In this document: positions 18,229-27,536 of the stretch, one piece after another
Numbering within the stretch: position 1 is the stretch's first letter
Layout of the letters: each line of letters begins with the position of its first letter
NCBI RefSeq assembly: GCF_030369635.1
Contig: NZ_CP128474.1
Coordinates: forward strand, 3,286,001 to 3,350,000
DNA length: 64,000 bases
Direction: 5' to 3'
Source: Microbacterium arborescens
Lineage (GTDB): Bacteria > Actinomycetota > Actinomycetes > Actinomycetales > Microbacteriaceae
Made by a program: the position numbers and the translations under genes
Notes under the pieces: generated by a model
Database searches by the model: none
The model's input: only the letters and a program-made list of their open reading frames with translations
What the model was told of the DNA's origin: nothing

Positions 18229-19239
18229 GAAGCGGGTCTCGGATCGGCGGTAGACGCGCACGGCGCCGTCCACGGAGTGGGGCCGGAAGAGTCCGACGAA
18301 GCGGTAGCCGCTGCGCCCGGTGACGGGGTCTTTGACCTTGAGGAAGGTGATCCGCGGGTGATCCGCCGCAGCGCGGCCGGCTTTCGCCCTCTCCGCGTCA
18401 CTTCGCCGGTCATGCTCCCGCAACTCCTGTCCGTCGGGAGAGATGGTGTTGCCCCATGCGGCTCGGGCTCCGGAAACACGCACCTCTGAGGGGCACCACA
18501 GCTTGACATCGGACAGATCGTTCGACGACCGCCGCGTCGCCGCGAGCGATCGCGGAGTGAAGTAGCCGCGGGTGCGGGTGAGGCCGGAAGAGTAGCCGGC
18601 GCCGAGCAGAACGTTGCAGATCTCGCCGATGGTCGAGAACACCACGGCATCCTCCACCGCGAACTCCGTGCGCTCGCGGTAGAAGAGCTCCGGCTCATCG
18701 CGGGCGTCCAGCTCGTTCCAGCTCACGAAGCCGCTTCGCGAGCGCGCCTCTCGCGAAGCGGCTTCGATCTCTGCCACCTGCGCGTCGATGGCCTTCTCGA
18801 ACGCCTCGAGGCTGAGCGTGTGGGCGGGTGCGGATACGGCCGGACCCTTTCCGGCCGCCTTCGGCGCCTCCGGAACCGGAACGCGGAGAATTCGGCAGCC
18901 GGCGTCGGCGGAGATGGCCGTGATGGTGGCGAAGACATCGGGGTCTTCCACAGGATCCAACGTCGCACGCACGCTGCTCTCGCGCAGGGTGTCGTCCGCC
19001 TTCTGACGGAGATGATGCAGCTCATCGCATTCCACGGCGATGTTGAGTTGGGGAAAGAAGAGGTCGAGGTAGAAGAGCCCTCCGTCGCTCGCGCGGACCG
19101 TCTGCTGCGACACCGGCTTGATGTGCGCGCGGGTCTCGGCCGAGAGCCGGTTCCACACGGCGCCGAGCACGTAGTTCTCGTAGTCTTTGCGCTTGGTGCG
19201 CGACAACGTCCGCGCGAGATACAGCAGACGATCGGTCAT
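18211..19239 (-). CDS. Probable AbaSI/PvuRts1I-type modification-dependent restriction endonuclease
   Basis: 342-residue soluble protein. The N-terminal half has a PD-(D/E)XK pattern: LSRTKRKDYENYV (about 12-24), FVxQQ-like PVSQQTV (about 42-48), then YLDLFFPQLNIAVECDELHH with Asp59 and Glu70-Cys-Asp72. This arrangement matches my knowledge of AbaSI/PvuRts1I nucleases, which carry a C-terminal SRA-like domain and cut DNA with (glucosyl-)hydroxymethylcytosine. The C-terminal 170 residues here could be that domain, but I see no decisive motif. No methyltransferase lies nearby, as expected for a type IV enzyme. TACGCT 7 bp before the ATG suggests leaderless expression. Confidence 0.62.
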   Translation of the reverse strand: MTDRLLYLARTLSRTKRKDYENYVLGAVWNRLSAETRAHIKPVSQQTVRASDGGLFYLDLFFPQLNIAVECDELHHLRQKADDTLRESSVRATLDPVEDPDVFATITAISADAGCRILRVPVPEAPKAAGKGPAVSAPAHTLSLEAFEKAIDAQVAEIEAASREARSRSGFVSWNELDARDEPELFYRERTEFAVEDAVVFSTIGEICNVLLGAGYSSGLTRTRGYFTPRSLAATRRSSNDLSDVKLWCPSEVRVSGARAAWGNTISPDGQELREHDRRSDAERAKAGRAAADHPRITFLKVKDPVTGRSGYRFVGLFRPHSVDGAVRVYRRSETRFPLIGR

Positions 19240-19271
19240 GGTCGAGAGCGTATCGGCGTCGCGGGAACCGC

Positions 19272-20174
19272 TCAGCGGTAGCGCCGCGGCACGGTCCAGG
19301 GTCGTCCGAACTCGGCGTTGTACGACTCCGGCTCGAACGGGCTGTCGCCGCCGGCCGGGAAGCTCGTGAGTTCGCCGAACACGACGCGACCGGCGACGTC
19401 GTACAGATCGACGCGCACGAAGTCCGTGCCCTCGCCGAGGCGCTCGGCGATGTCGATCATCTCGTCGAGATGCGCGGGTCGCGAGCGCTCGGGATCAGCC
19501 CAGGGCGGGCCGCCGCTCATCGGGATGCGGGTCCAATCGGGTCGGAAGAAGTCCTGCGTGCGCGCGCCGAAGCGTCCGCCGTCGACCTGGATGAAGTGGC
19601 ATCGTCCGTGGAAGACGAAGAGCTTGTAGTCGTCCGGGACGCCGCCATCGCCACCGACCAAGAACTCTTCGACGATGACGCGGCGCGGCACCTGCCCGTA
19701 GACCCACTCGCGGTTCGGCCCCTGGCCGTAGAGCTTCTCGAGCCAGCCCGCGGCGATCGCAGCGATCTCGTGCGGGTTCGCCTGTTCCGGCCGCACGTGC
19801 CGGTAGACCCACCCCCAGCGCGCCTCGGGGAGGCGGGCGTCGGCCGGCGCGGTCGGCGAGACGACGAGTGCGGCACCGCTGCCGTGCGTCGGCTTCACGA
19901 CGTACGACTCGGGCCAATCGAGGTTCAGCAGTCGCTGCGGGTCGTCGACGATCGCGTACACCCGGGGCAGGTACTGCTCGCCGACGAGCGAAGCGACATG
20001 ATCACGGACGGCAGCCTTGTCGGCGAAAGTGACGATGAGGCTACGGCGGTCGCGCAGCATCTTGTAGCGCACCTTCTCGCGGAACGTCGTCGGGTTGCGG
20101 GTGCGCCACAGGCGCAGCATCCGTACCAGCCGACTGCGCTCGCGCCAGCGGACGTGAGGCGTTCGGACGGTCAC
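19272..20174 (-). CDS. TupA-like ATP-grasp protein
   Basis: 300-residue ATP-grasp protein of the TupA-like type. It shows LPRVYAIVDDP, YVVKPTHGSGAALVV (nucleotide-binding loop), RRVIVEEFL, DYKLFVFHGRCHFIQVD and the metal-site region FVRVDLYDVAGRVVFGELT. Relatives include a teichuronopeptide (cell-wall polyglutamate) synthesis protein and enzymes in capsule or envelope loci; the substrate here is unknown. The GTG start at 20172-20174 overlaps the upstream gene's stop as GTGA. Confidence 0.82.
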   Translation of the reverse strand: MTVRTPHVRWRERSRLVRMLRLWRTRNPTTFREKVRYKMLRDRRSLIVTFADKAAVRDHVASLVGEQYLPRVYAIVDDPQRLLNLDWPESYVVKPTHGSGAALVVSPTAPADARLPEARWGWVYRHVRPEQANPHEIAAIAAGWLEKLYGQGPNREWVYGQVPRRVIVEEFLVGGDGGVPDDYKLFVFHGRCHFIQVDGGRFGARTQDFFRPDWTRIPMSGGPPWADPERSRPAHLDEMIDIAERLGEGTDFVRVDLYDVAGRVVFGELTSFPAGGDSPFEPESYNAEFGRPWTVPRRYR

Positions 20175-20518
20175 GACTCGTCGAGGTCGTCTTCCTCGTG
20201 ACCGAGCGATTTCGCCTCGAGGAACGAACAGAGCTCGGCTGCGACAGTGAACTCGGCGGCCAGCGCGTGCATCTGGAAGCTGCTCAGGATCGTGAAGTCG
20301 GGTTGCGGCTCGATGGTGATCCGCCAGCGCGCGTCACCGATCTCGATGGGTTCCATGAACACCGACACGGACGAGTTCGCGAGCGGCACGACGACGAGCC
20401 CGGTATCGGATCCCTCGGAACCGTCCTGAACGAGGACACGGATCAGTTCACCGGCTCCGCGCTGATCGTGGAACTCGTCGAGCCAACGCTCGAGCGTCTC
20501 TTTACTGCGGAACGGCAT
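20171..20518 (-). CDS. Conserved-looking small protein of unknown function
   Basis: 115-residue acidic protein, no family recognised, with a likely alpha/beta fold and an Asp/Glu-rich C-terminus (HEEDDLDES). The ATG at 20518 has GGGAG 5 bp upstream and is preferred to the ATG at 20563. A TATAGT -10 (20567-20572, minus strand) lies just past the dnaB stop, so this gene and the TupA-like gene form their own transcription unit. Confidence 0.6.
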   Translation of the reverse strand: MPFRSKETLERWLDEFHDQRGAGELIRVLVQDGSEGSDTGLVVVPLANSSVSVFMEPIEIGDARWRITIEPQPDFTILSSFQMHALAAEFTVAAELCSFLEAKSLGHEEDDLDES

Positions 20519-20591
20519 CAGACTCCCAACGGGCCGCGGCGGGATGCGCGCGATTCCGCGCATTGGACTATAACGGTCGTCGGCTGACCGT

Positions 20592-21962
<1,371 letters not shown>

Positions 21963-22038
21963 CCGCACCCCCGCATCCTGGCCTGTGACCGAGCCGGAGT
22001 ACACGGTATGGAGGGCGTCCGACACCCGCAAACCGGCC

Positions 22039-22181
22039 TGTGGATAACTCTGTGGAGAGAATGCGGGAAACGCCGCGACGGTTGTGCAGAAGTCCTGTGG
22101 AAAACGCCCGGGGATACGTGGAAACTTCGCAATTAATAGCCTCCTGATCGGGGTTTTTAGTTTCCCCAGCCTGTGGATGGC
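22039..22181. promoter_or_regulatory. Cluster of DnaA-box-like sites upstream of dnaB
   Basis: One perfect DnaA box (TGTGGATAA at 22039-22047, the complement of TTATCCACA) is joined by four same-orientation relatives: TGTGGAGAG at 22051, TGTGGAAAA at 22096, CGTGGAAAC at about 22118 and TGTGGATGG at 22173. A short AT-rich patch (CAATTAATAG, about 22130-22139) lies among them. The non-coding stretch runs 21963-22426; apart from these sites and the hairpin at 22369 nothing else is seen in it. It may allow DnaA control of dnaB or be part of an origin-proximal region. Confidence 0.55.
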
Positions 22182-22368
22182 GATCGTAGTTGAAGTCTCA
22201 CTTGAAGGTTTGTTCATCTGGGGACTCACTTGTGTAAAACGACCGCCTTGTCAAGTCGGCCCGAGCGCTCCGGCGAGTCCGCCTCAGCGAAAGCTCATGA
22301 TGAACTCAGGGGAAACCTAGACACGACGGATCGACAGGAGTATGTTTCTACGCCAAGCAGTACCCGAA

Positions 22369-22388
22369 GGCACGGGTTGTCCCGTGCC
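22369..22388 (+). promoter_or_regulatory. Stable hairpin in the 5' leader of the Val/Pro-rich gene
   Basis: GGCACGGG, a TTGT loop and CCCGTGCC form a perfect 8-bp stem 38 bp before the ATG at 22427 and upstream of its GGGGGAGG ribosome-binding site. It could be an attenuator, an mRNA-stabilising structure or a terminator of a short transcript. Confidence 0.45.
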
Positions 22389-22426
22389 AACGATGACGAC
22401 GCTCTCGGGGGAGGTGATCGCTCGTC

Positions 22427-23545
22427 ATGGAACAGCACCGCCGCGCTCCGCGCTGGGTGCCGATTCTCGGCACCGGCCTCGGCCTCGCCTTCGCTTGGAC
22501 GGCGCTCTCTCTCGCGTTCGCGCCCACGACCTACGCCGCCGATGACGAGAGCAGCCCACTCCAGGGCATCGTCTCAGCCGTCACCGATCCCGTCGATCGG
22601 GCGGTGGACGACATCGTCGCGCCCGTGCTCGACACGGTCGTCCAGCCCGTCGCGCGCGTCGCGGAACCCGTCGTGCAGGCCGTCACACCCGTCGTCTCGT
22701 CGGCGCCGCCCGTCGTCGCCCCGGTCGTCGAACCCGTCGTTCGCGATGTGGTCGAGCCCGTCGTGCAGAACGTCGTCGCCCCGGCAGTTCAACCGGTCGC
22801 CGACGTCATCGAGCCGGTCGCGAGCACGGTCGCCCCCGTCGTGGAGAAGGTGTCGGATGTCGCTGCGCCCGTCACCGAGGCGGTCGCGCCCGCCGTGGCT
22901 CCCGTGGTCGCCTCGCTGTCGCCGCTGACCGAGACCGTCGGCGCCCCACTGGCTCCTGTGCTCGGCATGGTCGAAGGTGCTCTGGCGCCCGTCACGTCGG
23001 CACTCACTCCCGTGACCGACGCCCTGATGCCGGTCACCGACGCACTGTCGCCCGCCATCATCCCGATCACGGATGCCGTCCTGCCCGGCGGTCACCAGCC
23101 GATGATTCCGCTGATTCCCGGCAACGACCTCGAGCCCGGAGTCGCGACCGGTTCGCCCATGAACGCGGTCGCCACGGCTGCGGACGGCATCCTCGAGGCT
23201 GCGGCGACGCCGACCTCAGGGGGCGATCGGTCGGGCATTCTCGCGACGCTCGTGGCGTCGGCGCACGCGCTCGCGCCCGCATCCGAGGCCGTCGGGGCCG
23301 CCATTGGCGCCGCGCCGTCCGTCGGCGAGCAGGTACTCGCGCTCGACATCCCGATGTCCGGCGGACTTCCCGTCAACGTTCCCGGCTCGGCTTCCGCCGG
23401 CGCGGCGGGTGCCGCAGGCGGTGTCACCGCAGCCCTCTTCGCGTTCGGAGCGACGGCCGTTCTGCTGCCCCGCCTTCGCGGACGCCTCACGGACTCGACG
23501 GGCCCGATCTCGCCCGTCTACCCCACTGACGTCTCTCCTGACTGA
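22427..23545 (+). CDS. Secreted Val/Pro/Ala-rich low-complexity surface protein
   Basis: 372 residues. A signal peptide ends near TTYAAD (about residue 38). Residues 45-225 are a degenerate repeat of PV-rich units such as VVEPVV, VVAPVV and PVTDAL, with an almost regular 3-4 residue period. The remainder is Ala/Gly-rich, with a hydrophobic helix near residues 325-350 followed by a basic stop (RLRGRL) and a 20-residue cytoplasmic-type tail. There is no LPXTG-like motif, so it is probably membrane-anchored. A GGGGGAGG site precedes the ATG. It lies 80 bp before the chaplin-like gene, suggesting a joint cell-surface role. Confidence 0.75.
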   Translation: MEQHRRAPRWVPILGTGLGLAFAWTALSLAFAPTTYAADDESSPLQGIVSAVTDPVDRAVDDIVAPVLDTVVQPVARVAEPVVQAVTPVVSSAPPVVAPVVEPVVRDVVEPVVQNVVAPAVQPVADVIEPVASTVAPVVEKVSDVAAPVTEAVAPAVAPVVASLSPLTETVGAPLAPVLGMVEGALAPVTSALTPVTDALMPVTDALSPAIIPITDAVLPGGHQPMIPLIPGNDLEPGVATGSPMNAVATAADGILEAAATPTSGGDRSGILATLVASAHALAPASEAVGAAIGAAPSVGEQVLALDIPMSGGLPVNVPGSASAGAAGAAGGVTAALFAFGATAVLLPRLRGRLTDSTGPISPVYPTDVSPD

Positions 23546-23625
23546 CGAGCGGTCGGCCGCATCAACGCGGCACGACCCCCGGCGCTTCGCGCCATTCATT
23601 CGTCAGTCTCAAGGAGAGAACAATC

Positions 23626-25353
23626 ATGAACACCATCGTCTCGCGTGCCGTCTGGGGCACGCTCCTCGCCGGGGGGATCACGATCCTCGGCGCATCGGTC
23701 GCCCACGCGGCCGACACCTCGGGAGAGGACGGGCTGCTCTCGGGCACCCAGGGCCTCATCTCCGTCGACGTGCCGATCACGGTCAGCGGCACCTCCCTCG
23801 CCGTCCTCGGTGACGCTGACAGCTCGGCCTCGGGGGCGAGCGCACCGCAGTCGGCACCGGCCCCCAGCGGCTCGACGAGCGGCGCGGATGGCGTCGGCTC
23901 GGGGTCGCAGGCGCTCATCAGCGTCTCGGTGCCGGTGACGGTCGAGGGCACCTCTGTCTCCGTCATCGGCGACAGCACGTCATCGGCGGACAGCGGCAGC
24001 GGGTCGACCGAACCGGCTCCCGCACCCGCGCAGCCCGCCCCGGCACCGACTGCCGAAACGGACGGGGCGGACGGCGTCGCGTCCGGCACCCAGGTCGTCG
24101 CCCCGGTGAACGCGCCGATCGACCTCAGCGGCACCGCCGTCTCGGTCATCGGCGACGCCACCACCGACACCACCACCAGCGGCACGACCGGCGGCACCAC
24201 GGGCACGGGAACCACGGGCACCTCGCCCGAGGCAACCACCGACGGCACCGACGGGATCCTCGGCGGCACCCAGGTACTCGCCCCCATCACCGCACCGATC
24301 GACCTCAGCGGCACCGCCGTCTCGGTCATCGGCGATGCCACCACCGACACCACCACCGGTGGTGCGACCGGCGGCAACGGCGGCACCACGGGCACCACGC
24401 CCGCGGCGACCACCAACGGCACCGACGGGATCCTCGGCGGCACCCAGGTACTCGCCCCCATCACCGCACCGATCGACCTGACCGGCACCGCCGTCTCCGT
24501 CATCGGCGACGCCACCACCGACACCACCACCAGCGGCGCGACCGGCGGCAACGGCGGCACCACGGGCACCACGCCCGCGGCAACCACCAACGGCACCGAC
24601 GGGATCCTCGGCGGCACCCAGGTACTCGCTCCCATCACCGCACCGATCGACCTGACCGGCACCGCCGTCTCCGTCATCGGCGACGCCACCACCGACACCA
24701 CCACCAGTGGCGCGACCGGCGGCACCACGGGCACCACGCCCGAGGCAACCACCAACGGCACCGACGGGGTCCTCGGCGGCACCCAGGTACTCGCCCCCAT
24801 CACCGCACCGATCGACCTCAGCGGCACCGCCGTCTCGGTCATCGGCGATGCCACCACCGACACCACCACCAGCGGCAACGGCGGTGCGGGTTCCACGCCG
24901 GGCGCATCGACCAGCGGCTCGGACGGCATCCTCGGCGGCACCCAGCTGGCGCTTCCGATCACGGCGCCGATCTCACTGACCGGAACCGCGATCTCGGTGA
25001 TCGGCGACTCGACGACCGAGGTCGTCACCCCGGCCGGCCCGGGCACCGACCCCGGAACTGACCCGGGAACCGACCCCGGCACCGACCCGGGCACCGACCC
25101 CGGCACCGACCCCGGCACCGACCCGGGCACGACGCCCGGCACGGATGGCACCGACGGAACCCCCGCGGTCTCGACGACGTCGAGCATGAACGGCACCACC
25201 GTGGTCGGCACGTCGGCCTCGGCGGCGTCGGCTCGGCCGCTGGCGCTCGCCAAGACCGGTGGTGAGACCCCGGTGGCACTCGGCCTCGGCGCCCTGGCGC
25301 TCACGCTGATGGGGCTCGTCCTCGTCGCGCTGCGCCGTCGCTCCACCGTCTGA
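23626..25353 (+). CDS. Chaplin-like repeat surface protein with LAXTG sorting signal
   Basis: 575 residues. The signal peptide ends near ASVAHAADT (about 28). Eight repeats follow, each built as DG-xxxGTQ-hydrophobic-API-xLxGTAVSVIGD, which resembles the Streptomyces chaplin core (VPVNVCGNSVSVIG type) but without its cysteines; Thr/Gly/Ser-rich spacers separate them. Then come seven DPGT units (about 475-502) and a C-terminal sorting signal: LAKTGG, a hydrophobic helix and RRRSTV. LAXTG is the motif used by class E sortases in actinomycetes. AAGGAGAG lies 8 bp before the ATG. It is probably wall-anchored and may form hydrophobic or adhesive surface layers. Confidence 0.82.
   Translation: MNTIVSRAVWGTLLAGGITILGASVAHAADTSGEDGLLSGTQGLISVDVPITVSGTSLAVLGDADSSASGASAPQSAPAPSGSTSGADGVGSGSQALISVSVPVTVEGTSVSVIGDSTSSADSGSGSTEPAPAPAQPAPAPTAETDGADGVASGTQVVAPVNAPIDLSGTAVSVIGDATTDTTTSGTTGGTTGTGTTGTSPEATTDGTDGILGGTQVLAPITAPIDLSGTAVSVIGDATTDTTTGGATGGNGGTTGTTPAATTNGTDGILGGTQVLAPITAPIDLTGTAVSVIGDATTDTTTSGATGGNGGTTGTTPAATTNGTDGILGGTQVLAPITAPIDLTGTAVSVIGDATTDTTTSGATGGTTGTTPEATTNGTDGVLGGTQVLAPITAPIDLSGTAVSVIGDATTDTTTSGNGGAGSTPGASTSGSDGILGGTQLALPITAPISLTGTAISVIGDSTTEVVTPAGPGTDPGTDPGTDPGTDPGTDPGTDPGTDPGTTPGTDGTDGTPAVSTTSSMNGTTVVGTSASAASARPLALAKTGGETPVALGLGALALTLMGLVLVALRRRSTV
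24064..24900 (+). repeat. Coding tandem repeats, 165-180 bp units
   Basis: Five nearly identical units of the chaplin-like gene; the GACCT(C/G)A segment recurs at 24121, 24301, 24475, 24649 and 24814. The DNA identity is high enough to allow copy-number change by recombination, with spacer length varying between units. Confidence 0.85.
25048..25131 (+). repeat. Seven 12-bp coding repeats (Asp-Pro-Gly-Thr)
   Basis: Seven consecutive units of the type GACCC(C/G)GG(C/A)AC(C/T), each encoding DPGT, form a flexible stalk between the last chaplin-like unit and the sorting signal. The short unit makes it prone to slippage. Confidence 0.9.
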
Positions 25354-25373
25354 CACACCGCCAGCTCGGACAC

Positions 25374-25410
25374 AGCGGATGCCGCGGGCCCACAGCCTGC
25401 GGCATCCGCT
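25374..25410 (+). terminator. Strong hairpin terminator after the chaplin-like gene
   Basis: AGCGGATGCCGC pairs perfectly with GCGGCATCCGCT and the stem extends to 16 bp with one G-T pair around a CCACA loop. It starts 21 bp after the stop codon. No T-run follows. Confidence 0.75.
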
Positions 25411-25457
25411 CCGGCCTGCCCTCGGGGCGGACTGTCGCGCTCACGGCGCCGCGCCGC

Positions 25458-25531
25458 GATGCAAGGGATCGTCACCGACACGCGGGGCCACGGCATCCCT
25501 CACCGGGGTGTCGGACCAGAACCATTGCATC
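25458..25531. repeat. 74-bp intergenic palindromic repeat, copy 1
   Basis: Bounded by GATGCAA and TTGCATC in inverted orientation, with an inner inverted pair CCGACAC/GTGTCGG. It aligns without gaps to the copy at 25594-25667, identical at about 57 of 74 positions by eye. Confidence 0.75.
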
Positions 25532-25593
25532 CGCGCGCGCCGGGTCGTCCGGGCCGTTCGGGTCGTCCGGCTCCCGGTGGTGCAGCGGGCCGG

Positions 25594-25667
25594 GATGCAA
25601 CGGATCGACACCGACACCCCGGCTCACGCCATCCGTTGGCGGGGTGTCGCATCTGAAACCTTGCACC
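25594..25667. repeat. 74-bp intergenic palindromic repeat, copy 2
   Basis: Same length and orientation as copy 1, 136 bp further on. The ends read GATGCAA and TTGCACC; the inner stem CGACACCCCG/CGGGGTGTCG is longer (10 bp) than in copy 1. No coding frame is supported across either copy. Confidence 0.75.
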
Positions 25668-25699
25668 CGCGCACGCGCGGCGACACCCACCCGGAAACG

Positions 25700-25735
25700 A
25701 CGGATGCCGCGAACCCGAAGGTCCGCGGCATCCGT
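25700..25735 (-). terminator. Terminator hairpin of the rpsF-ssb-rpsR-rplI operon
   Basis: ACGGATGCCGCG and CGCGGCATCCGT form a 12-bp perfect stem, with three further pairs closing a four-base loop. It lies 17 bp past the rplI stop codon in the direction of transcription. Confidence 0.75.
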
Positions 25736-25751
25736 ACGGGTGCGCCAGGTA

Positions 25752-26204
25752 TTACTTGGCGGCGACCACCTGCAGGGTGATCACAGCGGTGAGGTCGTCA
25801 CGCAGGCGAATGGTCGCCTCGTGCTCGCCCACGGCCTTGATCGGCGAGGTGATGTGGATCTTGCGCTTGTCGAGGTCGCCCAGACCAGCAGCCTTGACGG
25901 CGTCTGCCACGTCGGCGGGCTTGACCGCACCGAACAGACGGCCTTCAGCGCCGGCCTTGACCGCCAGCTTGACCTTGTTCGACTCGAGGTTGTTCTTGAG
26001 GGCCACGGCCTCTTCGTGGTCGTGGATCGCGCGGGCTTCGCGGGCGGCGCGGATGGACGCCACCTGCTTCTCGCCACCGCGGGTCCAGGCCACGGCGTAG
26101 CCCTGGGGGACGAGGTAGTTACGGGCGTACCCGTTCTTGACCTCGATGACGTCACCGGCGCTTCCGAGCCCGGCGACCTCGTTCGTGAGAATCAGCTTTG
26201 CCAT
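25752..26204 (-). CDS. rplI: 50S ribosomal protein L9
   Basis: 150-residue L9 of the large subunit. The N-terminal 23S rRNA-binding domain reads [20 protein letters not shown] and [14 protein letters not shown], followed by the long connecting helix and the C-terminal domain ending [10 protein letters not shown]. The ATG at 26204 has AAGGAG 6 bp upstream; the longer open frame upstream covers rpsR antisense frames and is not real. Last gene of the operon. Confidence 0.98.
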   Translation of the reverse strand: MAKLILTNEVAGLGSAGDVIEVKNGYARNYLVPQGYAVAWTRGGEKQVASIRAAREARAIHDHEEAVALKNNLESNKVKLAVKAGAEGRLFGAVKPADVADAVKAAGLGDLDKRKIHITSPIKAVGEHEATIRLRDDLTAVITLQVVAAK

Positions 26205-26215
26205 GTCGGTGCTCC

Positions 26216-26470
26216 TTACCGGCCAGCGCCGGCGTAAGGCAGGAGCGCCATTTCGCGCGCGTTCTTGATCGCCTTGGCGATCAGACGCTGCTCCTGCACC
26301 GAGACACCGGTGATACGACGGGCGCGGATCTTCCCACGCTCCGAGATGAACTTGCGGAGCGTCGAAACGTCCTTGTAGTCGATGACGCCGACGCGGATCG
26401 CCTTCGCGGGGGCCGCGTTCTTCGCGCCCTTCCGCGGCTTGCGGCGGTCGCCGGTTGCCTTTCCAGCCAT
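26216..26470 (-). CDS. rpsR: 30S ribosomal protein S18
   Basis: 84-residue S18 with the core [37 protein letters not shown] and [18 protein letters not shown]. The N-terminus lacks the zinc-binding cysteines of C+ paralogs, so this is the zinc-independent form. AAGGAA precedes the ATG. It binds next to S6, encoded two genes upstream. Confidence 0.98.
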   Translation of the reverse strand: MAGKATGDRRKPRKGAKNAAPAKAIRVGVIDYKDVSTLRKFISERGKIRARRITGVSVQEQRLIAKAIKNAREMALLPYAGAGR

Positions 26471-26529
26471 TGTTTTTCCTTACGAGAGTGATGATCGGAT
26501 GCCGCTGCACGCAGCACCCGGAATCCGAT

Positions 26530-27063
26530 TCAGAACGGGGTGTCGTCGCCGTAGGAGGCGCCGCTGGTACCCGGTGCGCTCCACGCGTCGGGAGCCGAAG
26601 AACCCGGGGTCGCCCACGGCTCCTCCTGCACCTGCTGCTGGGGGCGCGACTGCTGACCGCCGCCGAAGCTTCCGCCGCCGCCACCACCACCAGAGCCGGA
26701 TGCCGCGCGCGTGACCTGTGCGGTCGCGTAGCGCAGCGAGGGGCCGATCTCGTCGACCTCCAGCTCGATCGCGGTGCGGTTCTGGCCCTCACGGTCCTGG
26801 TAGGAGCGCTGACGCAGGCGGCCGGTCGCGACGACCCGCATGCCCTTGGTCAGCGAACCCGCCACGTGCTCGGCGAAGTCGCGCCACACGGACGCGCGGA
26901 GGAACAGCGCTTCGCCGTCCTTCCACTCGTTCGCCTGACGGTCGAAGGTGCGAGGAGTCGAGGCGATCGTGAAGTTCGCCACCGGCAGGCCGTTCTGCGT
27001 GTAACGCAGCTCGGGGTCTGCCGTGAGGTTGCCCACGACGGTGATGACGGTCTCGCCGGCCAT
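26530..27063 (-). CDS. ssb: Single-stranded DNA-binding protein
   Basis: 177-residue SSB. The OB-fold (about 1-115) has [35 protein letters not shown] and [17 protein letters not shown] Gly/Gln-rich linker with a run of glycines leads to the acidic tip GDDTPF, the variant of DDIPF used to recruit replication and repair proteins. Start 5 bp after the rpsF stop. Confidence 0.98.
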   Translation of the reverse strand: MAGETVITVVGNLTADPELRYTQNGLPVANFTIASTPRTFDRQANEWKDGEALFLRASVWRDFAEHVAGSLTKGMRVVATGRLRQRSYQDREGQNRTAIELEVDEIGPSLRYATAQVTRAASGSGGGGGGGSFGGGQQSRPQQQVQEEPWATPGSSAPDAWSAPGTSGASYGDDTPF

Positions 27064-27068
27064 GAGCC

Positions 27069-27452
27069 TTAAGCCTTCGCAGCCTTAGCGGGGGCGGCAG
27101 CCTTGCGAGCAGCCTTCGCCTCGGAGCGCGCCTTCTCGGCGGCGACCTGTGCGATGGCCTCCTCGGCGCGCAGGACCTTGGTGCGCATGATCGACTCGCT
27201 CAGCTTCAGCTGGCGGTCGAGCTCCTGCGTGGTCTCGCTCGTCGCGGTGAAGTTTACGACGGCGTAGATGCCCTCGTTCTTCTTCTGGATCTCGTACGCC
27301 AGGCGGCGACGGCCCCAGATGTCGATGTTCTCGATGGTTCCGCCGTCATTCGTGATGACCTTGAGGAACTTGTCAAGGTTGGGAGCAACCTGACGCTCAT
27401 CGATCTCGGGCTGGAGAATCACCATGAGCTCGTACTGGTACGTGTGCGTCAC
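27069..27452 (-). CDS. rpsF: 30S ribosomal protein S6
   Basis: 127-residue S6. Core [19 protein letters not shown] and [29 protein letters not shown] fragments are diagnostic; a 30-residue Ala/Lys-rich tail is longer than the enterobacterial form and common in actinomycetes. The GTG at 27450-27452 follows AAGGAGG. It is the first gene of the operon; its leader carries the stable hairpin at 27523. Confidence 0.98.
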   Translation of the reverse strand: MTHTYQYELMVILQPEIDERQVAPNLDKFLKVITNDGGTIENIDIWGRRRLAYEIQKKNEGIYAVVNFTATSETTQELDRQLKLSESIMRTKVLRAEEAIAQVAAEKARSEAKAARKAAAPAKAAKA

Positions 27453-27522
27453 TGACCCACCTCCTTCGGACTAGAACGGCTCCCGGGCGTTTCCCGGAAG
27501 CAGGAGGGTGTGTAGCACGTGC

Positions 27523-27536
27523 CCGACCGAAGTCGG
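27523..27536 (-). promoter_or_regulatory. UUCG-capped hairpin in the rpsF leader
   Basis: On the minus-strand RNA, CCGAC-UUCG-GUCGG forms a very stable hairpin 70 bp before rpsF. A TAAGCT -10-like element lies just upstream (27548-27553). S6:S18 autoregulatory leaders exist in several bacteria; the conserved bulged motif of that RNA was not recognised here. Confidence 0.4.

Noticed and set aside
22039..22181. Calling the DnaA-box cluster the chromosomal origin oriC
   Set aside because: dnaA, dnaN, gyrB and rpmH are not in the window and boxes are few and mostly imperfect; only a DnaA-binding region can be supported.
21963..22229. N-terminal extension of DnaB
   Set aside because: It would translate the DnaA-box region; DnaB homology begins after the ATG at 21962 and the extension resembles no protein.
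24064..25131. Regular repeats resembling a CRISPR array
   Set aside because: Units are in-frame protein repeats of 165-180 bp or 12 bp with no unique spacers and no cas genes nearby.
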